This document shows positions 60,974 through 64,000 of a stretch of 64,000 bases of DNA, piece by piece. Numbering within the stretch: the stretch's first letter is position 1; the number at the start of each line of letters is the position of its first letter. The position numbers and the translations under genes were made by a program. Source of the stretch: Pseudomonas sp. R76 (GTDB taxonomy: Bacteria > Pseudomonadota > Gammaproteobacteria > Pseudomonadales > Pseudomonadaceae); assembly GCF_009834565.1 (NCBI RefSeq), contig NZ_CP019428.1, forward strand, positions 2,170,001-2,234,000. Direction: 5' to 3'. Under the pieces are notes generated by a model, which saw nothing but the letters and a program-made list of their open reading frames with translations, was not told the origin of the DNA and did not search any database.

Positions 60974-61214
60974 AAACCAACAGTTTCCTTGCCAAGACAG
61001 GCGGTCGAGCATGGTAGCACCGGCTTGACGCAGCGCTCAATAATACCGGCCCAGCCCTTGCACGCCGGGCGTTTGAGCTGACTTTGTCTGTCTTGATGCT
61101 GAACGCATTCACGGTAGTACAGGCACAGGCTGGGCGCGCTGCTAGAGTTCAAAGCAACGACGCGGCTGTTTTGGCCGGCGTTCAGTCCTGTAGTCGGCGT
61201 TCGAGTGAGAAACC

Positions 61215-62342
61215 GTGGAGAAAAGCAGACGACGTACGTTCGCCTGGGTGGTTGGCGCGTTGTTGGTAATAGCGTTGTTGATTGGCCTGGGCCTGCACTT
61301 TTTTGGCGGCACCCACAAAGGTCGGCCACCGTCGCCCGGCGAGCCGGTTGCCGTGGTGCCGGTGGTTTTGCAGGATGTGCCGGTGTACATCGACGCCCTC
61401 GGCACCGTGACGCCCACCCGCAGCGTGACGGTGGTGACTCAGGTCAATGGCATCCTCAGCAGCGTGGAATTCAAGGAAGGCCAGCACGTCAGCAAAGGCC
61501 AGGTCATCGCCCGTATCGATGACCGCGCGCTCAAGGCGCAGTTGGCAGTCGCCAAAGGCACCCTGGCCCATGATCAAGCCGTATTGAGCAACGCTCAGCG
61601 TGACCTGGCGCGTTACCGCGACCTGGTCAAGGCCGGTTCCACCAGCCAGCAAACCCTCGACACCCAGGCCTCGCTGGTGCAGCAACAACAAGGCACCGTC
61701 GCCGCCGACCAAGGCAATGTGCAAAACCTCGAAGTGCAACTGAGCTACTGCACCATCACCTCGCCGGTGGATGGCGTGGTCGGCCTGCGCCTGGTCGACC
61801 CCGGCAACTACGTGACCACCGCCAGCACCACCGGCATCGTGGTGATCACCCAGATGAACCCCGCCACCGTGGTGTTCGCCGTGCCCGAAGATGACCTGGG
61901 GGCAATCAACCAGGCCATGTCCCATGGCAGCGTCACGGTGTTGGCCTACGACCGCAACAAGAAATCCCTGCTGGCCACCGGCGCGCTGCTGGCGCTGGAC
62001 AACGAGGTGGACACCAGCACCGGCACGGTCAAGGTCAAGGCGCAGTTCGATGATTCGGGCAATGCGCTGTTTCCCAACCAGTTCGTCAATGCGCGGCTCA
62101 AGGCCGACACCTTGAGCCAGATTGCCGTGGTGCCGACCCGCGCGATCCAGCACGGCAGCAAGGGCGATTTCGTGTTTGTGGTCAACGGCAACAAGGCCAG
62201 CCTGCGCACCATCAAGACCGGCGCGTCGACCGGGGACGTTACCGCAGTGCTCGACAACGGGGTCAAGGCCGGTGAGCAGGTGATCACCGAAGGCGCCGAC
62301 AAACTGGACGATGGCTCGTCGGTGAAGGTCGTCGCCCAGTGA
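61215..62342 (+). CDS. muxA: RND efflux periplasmic adaptor (MuxA/MdtA-type)
   Basis: A 375-residue membrane fusion protein: N-terminal helix ([22 protein letters not shown]), lipoyl halves ([41 protein letters not shown]), the alpha-hairpin (about 105-165) and beta-barrel. Links the inner-membrane pump to an outer-membrane channel. GTG start. Followed by the pump gene after 13 bp. Confidence 0.87.
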   Translation: MEKSRRRTFAWVVGALLVIALLIGLGLHFFGGTHKGRPPSPGEPVAVVPVVLQDVPVYIDALGTVTPTRSVTVVTQVNGILSSVEFKEGQHVSKGQVIARIDDRALKAQLAVAKGTLAHDQAVLSNAQRDLARYRDLVKAGSTSQQTLDTQASLVQQQQGTVAADQGNVQNLEVQLSYCTITSPVDGVVGLRLVDPGNYVTTASTTGIVVITQMNPATVVFAVPEDDLGAINQAMSHGSVTVLAYDRNKKSLLATGALLALDNEVDTSTGTVKVKAQFDDSGNALFPNQFVNARLKADTLSQIAVVPTRAIQHGSKGDFVFVVNGNKASLRTIKTGASTGDVTAVLDNGVKAGEQVITEGADKLDDGSSVKVVAQ

Positions 62343-62355
62343 GGAGCTGCCGAGG

Positions 62356-64000
62356 ATGAATATTTCGCGGCCCTTTATCGAACGCCCGGTGGCCACCACG
62401 CTGATGATGGTCGCGGTGCTATTGCTCGGCCTGTTGGGTTACCACTTGCTGTCGGTGTCGGCGCTGCCGGAGGTGGATTACCCGACCATCCAGGTGTTCA
62501 CCCAGTACCCCGGCGCCAGCCCGGATGTGGTCAGCTCTTCGATCACCGCGCCGCTGGAACGCCAGCTCGGCGAGATGCCCGGCCTCAAGTCGATGAACTC
62601 CACCAGCTCTGACGGCGCCTCGGTGGTGACCCTGCAATTTGACTTGTCGCTGTCGTTGGACGTGGCCGAACAGGAAGTGCAGGCCGCGATCAACGCGGCG
62701 GGTACGTTCTTGCCGGCCAACCTGCCGTACCCGCCGGTGTACAGCAAGGTCAACCCGGCGGATGCGCCGGTGCTGACCTTGTCGCTGACCTCCGACGTGC
62801 TGCCGCTGACCAAGGTCGAAGACCTCGCCGACACGCGCCTGGCGCAGAAAATCTCGCAGATTACCGGCGTCGGCCTGGTCACCATCAGCGGCGGCCAGCG
62901 CCCGGCGGTGCGGGTCGAGGCCAACACCTCGGCACTCAACAGCCTCGGCCTGTCTTTGGATGACCTGCGTACCTCGCTGGGCACCGCCAACGTCAACCAG
63001 GCCAAAGGCAATATCGATGGCAAATTCCAGGCCTATTCCATCGGCGCCAACGACCAGTTGCAATCGGCCGAGGAATACCGCGACCTGGTGATCGCCTACA
63101 AAAACGGCGCGCCGATTCGCCTGTCGCAGATCGCCAGTTCCACCCAAGGCCCGGAAAACCCGCGCCAGGCCGCGTGGACCAACGACACGCCGTCCATCGT
63201 GCTGAATATCCAGCGCCAGCCCGGCGCCAACGTGATCGAAGTGGTCGACCGTGTGCAGCAACTGCTGCCCAAGCTGCGTGCCAGCCTGCCGGGCACCTTG
63301 AAGGTCGCGGTGCTGACTGACCGCACCCAGACCATCCGCGCCTCGGTGACGGATGTGCAGTACGAATTAGGGCTGGCGATTCTGCTGGTGGTGATTGTGA
63401 TTTTCGCCTTCCTGCGCAACATTCCGGCCACGATCATCCCCGCCGTGACCATCCCGCTGACGCTGATCGGCACCCTGGCAGTGGCCTACGCGCTGGGCTT
63501 TTCCCTGAATAACCTGACATTGATGGCGTTGACCATCGCCATCGGTTTTGTGGTCGATGACGCCATCGTCATGATCGAAAACATCACGCGCTACCTGGAG
63601 GCCGGAGACACGCCGTTGCAAGCCGCGCTCAAGGGCGCGGAGCAGATCGGCTTCACCATTATCTCGCTGTCCATCGCGCTGATTGCGGTGATGATCCCGC
63701 TGCTGTTCATGGGCGATGTGGTTGGGCGGCTGTTCCGTGAATTCGCCATGACCGTGGCGGTGACCATCGTGATTTCGGCGGTGATTTCCCTGACGCTGAC
63801 GCCGATGATGTGCGCGCGCATGCTGAAGTCCAAACATGAGGAGCGCCGCGCGGACTTCTTCGACCGCATCAACCGCCACTACGTACGTGGCCTGGATTGG
63901 GTGTTGGCGCACCGCACCTTGACCCTGATTTCGGTGGTGCTCACCGCCGCGCTGACCTTGTTCACCCTGGTGATCATGCCCAAGGGTTTTTTTCCCGATC
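62356..64000 (+). CDS. muxB: RND efflux inner-membrane pump (MuxB/MdtB-type), 3' end outside window
   Basis: The first 548 codons are visible: [25 protein letters not shown] (TM1), [20 protein letters not shown], porter domain, and TM4 with the proton-relay Asp pair in [20 protein letters not shown]. The frame runs past the end of the window without a stop. GAGGAG precedes the ATG. MdtBC/MuxBC pairs would predict a second pump gene next. Confidence 0.88.
   Translation, partial: MNISRPFIERPVATTLMMVAVLLLGLLGYHLLSVSALPEVDYPTIQVFTQYPGASPDVVSSSITAPLERQLGEMPGLKSMNSTSSDGASVVTLQFDLSLSLDVAEQEVQAAINAAGTFLPANLPYPPVYSKVNPADAPVLTLSLTSDVLPLTKVEDLADTRLAQKISQITGVGLVTISGGQRPAVRVEANTSALNSLGLSLDDLRTSLGTANVNQAKGNIDGKFQAYSIGANDQLQSAEEYRDLVIAYKNGAPIRLSQIASSTQGPENPRQAAWTNDTPSIVLNIQRQPGANVIEVVDRVQQLLPKLRASLPGTLKVAVLTDRTQTIRASVTDVQYELGLAILLVVIVIFAFLRNIPATIIPAVTIPLTLIGTLAVAYALGFSLNNLTLMALTIAIGFVVDDAIVMIENITRYLEAGDTPLQAALKGAEQIGFTIISLSIALIAVMIPLLFMGDVVGRLFREFAMTVAVTIVISAVISLTLTPMMCARMLKSKHEERRADFFDRINRHYVRGLDWVLAHRTLTLISVVLTAALTLFTLVIMPKGFFPD

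Overview
The window reads as chromosome of a fluorescent Pseudomonas (P. fluorescens group). Supporting points are the high G+C content, the gene order typical of that genus (mobA/moaB-moeA, an orphan fliK/flhB-like pair beside ccmABCDEFGHI, pyk-ttuD-glxR-hyi-gcl, a MuxAB-type efflux operon), and many copies of the palindromic repeats GTGGGAGCTGGCTTGCC and GTGGGAGCGGGCTTGC, which are REP/REPIN elements of this group. I see no rRNA, tRNA, prophage, insertion sequence or CRISPR array. Species assignment is inference.

Left part (1-23.2 kb): the end of a glutathione peroxidase gene coupled to an OhrR-like peroxide sensor; a hybrid histidine kinase; a DUF815 ATPase with a free-methionine-sulfoxide reductase; a Roc/Sad-like two-component system (BvgS-type kinase, LuxR-type regulator and a receiver-only protein); a c-di-GMP EAL protein with a dGTPase; a YqjD/E/K-like envelope operon; an Amt-family transporter; a CPA2 antiporter; a small SOS-box gene with an RluA-type pseudouridine synthase; molybdenum cofactor genes; and the flhB-like/fliK pair.

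Middle (23.3-42.6 kb): a complete cytochrome c maturation operon (ccmA to ccmI) with a trailing lipoprotein gene. Then comes an 850-bp block bounded by two copies of a separate repeat. It holds a small Pseudomonas protein gene (DUF6124-like) preceded by three structured repeat units, an intrinsic terminator and a possible leader ORF. After a PhoB-type box follows a full C-P lyase phosphonate operon, phnCDEFGHIJKLMNP.

Right part (42.6-64 kb): a decaying 16-bp tandem repeat grown from a REP arm lies upstream of a serralysin-type metalloprotease with a duplicated C-terminal module. Next are LysR and peroxiredoxin-like genes, a HicAB pair whose toxin start codon appears lost, an MFS exporter, a sulfate-binding protein, a potassium channel with a zinc ribbon and a urea transporter. 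The glyoxylate-to-glycerate pathway (gcl, hyi, glxR, ttuD, pyk) has two identical TTGTATACAA operators in its control region. A RAYT transposase flanked by REPINs, a TetR/RutR-like regulator and the start of an RND efflux operon (cut by the window end) finish the window.

The best candidate for something undescribed is the structured-repeat locus at 31.0-31.8 kb.
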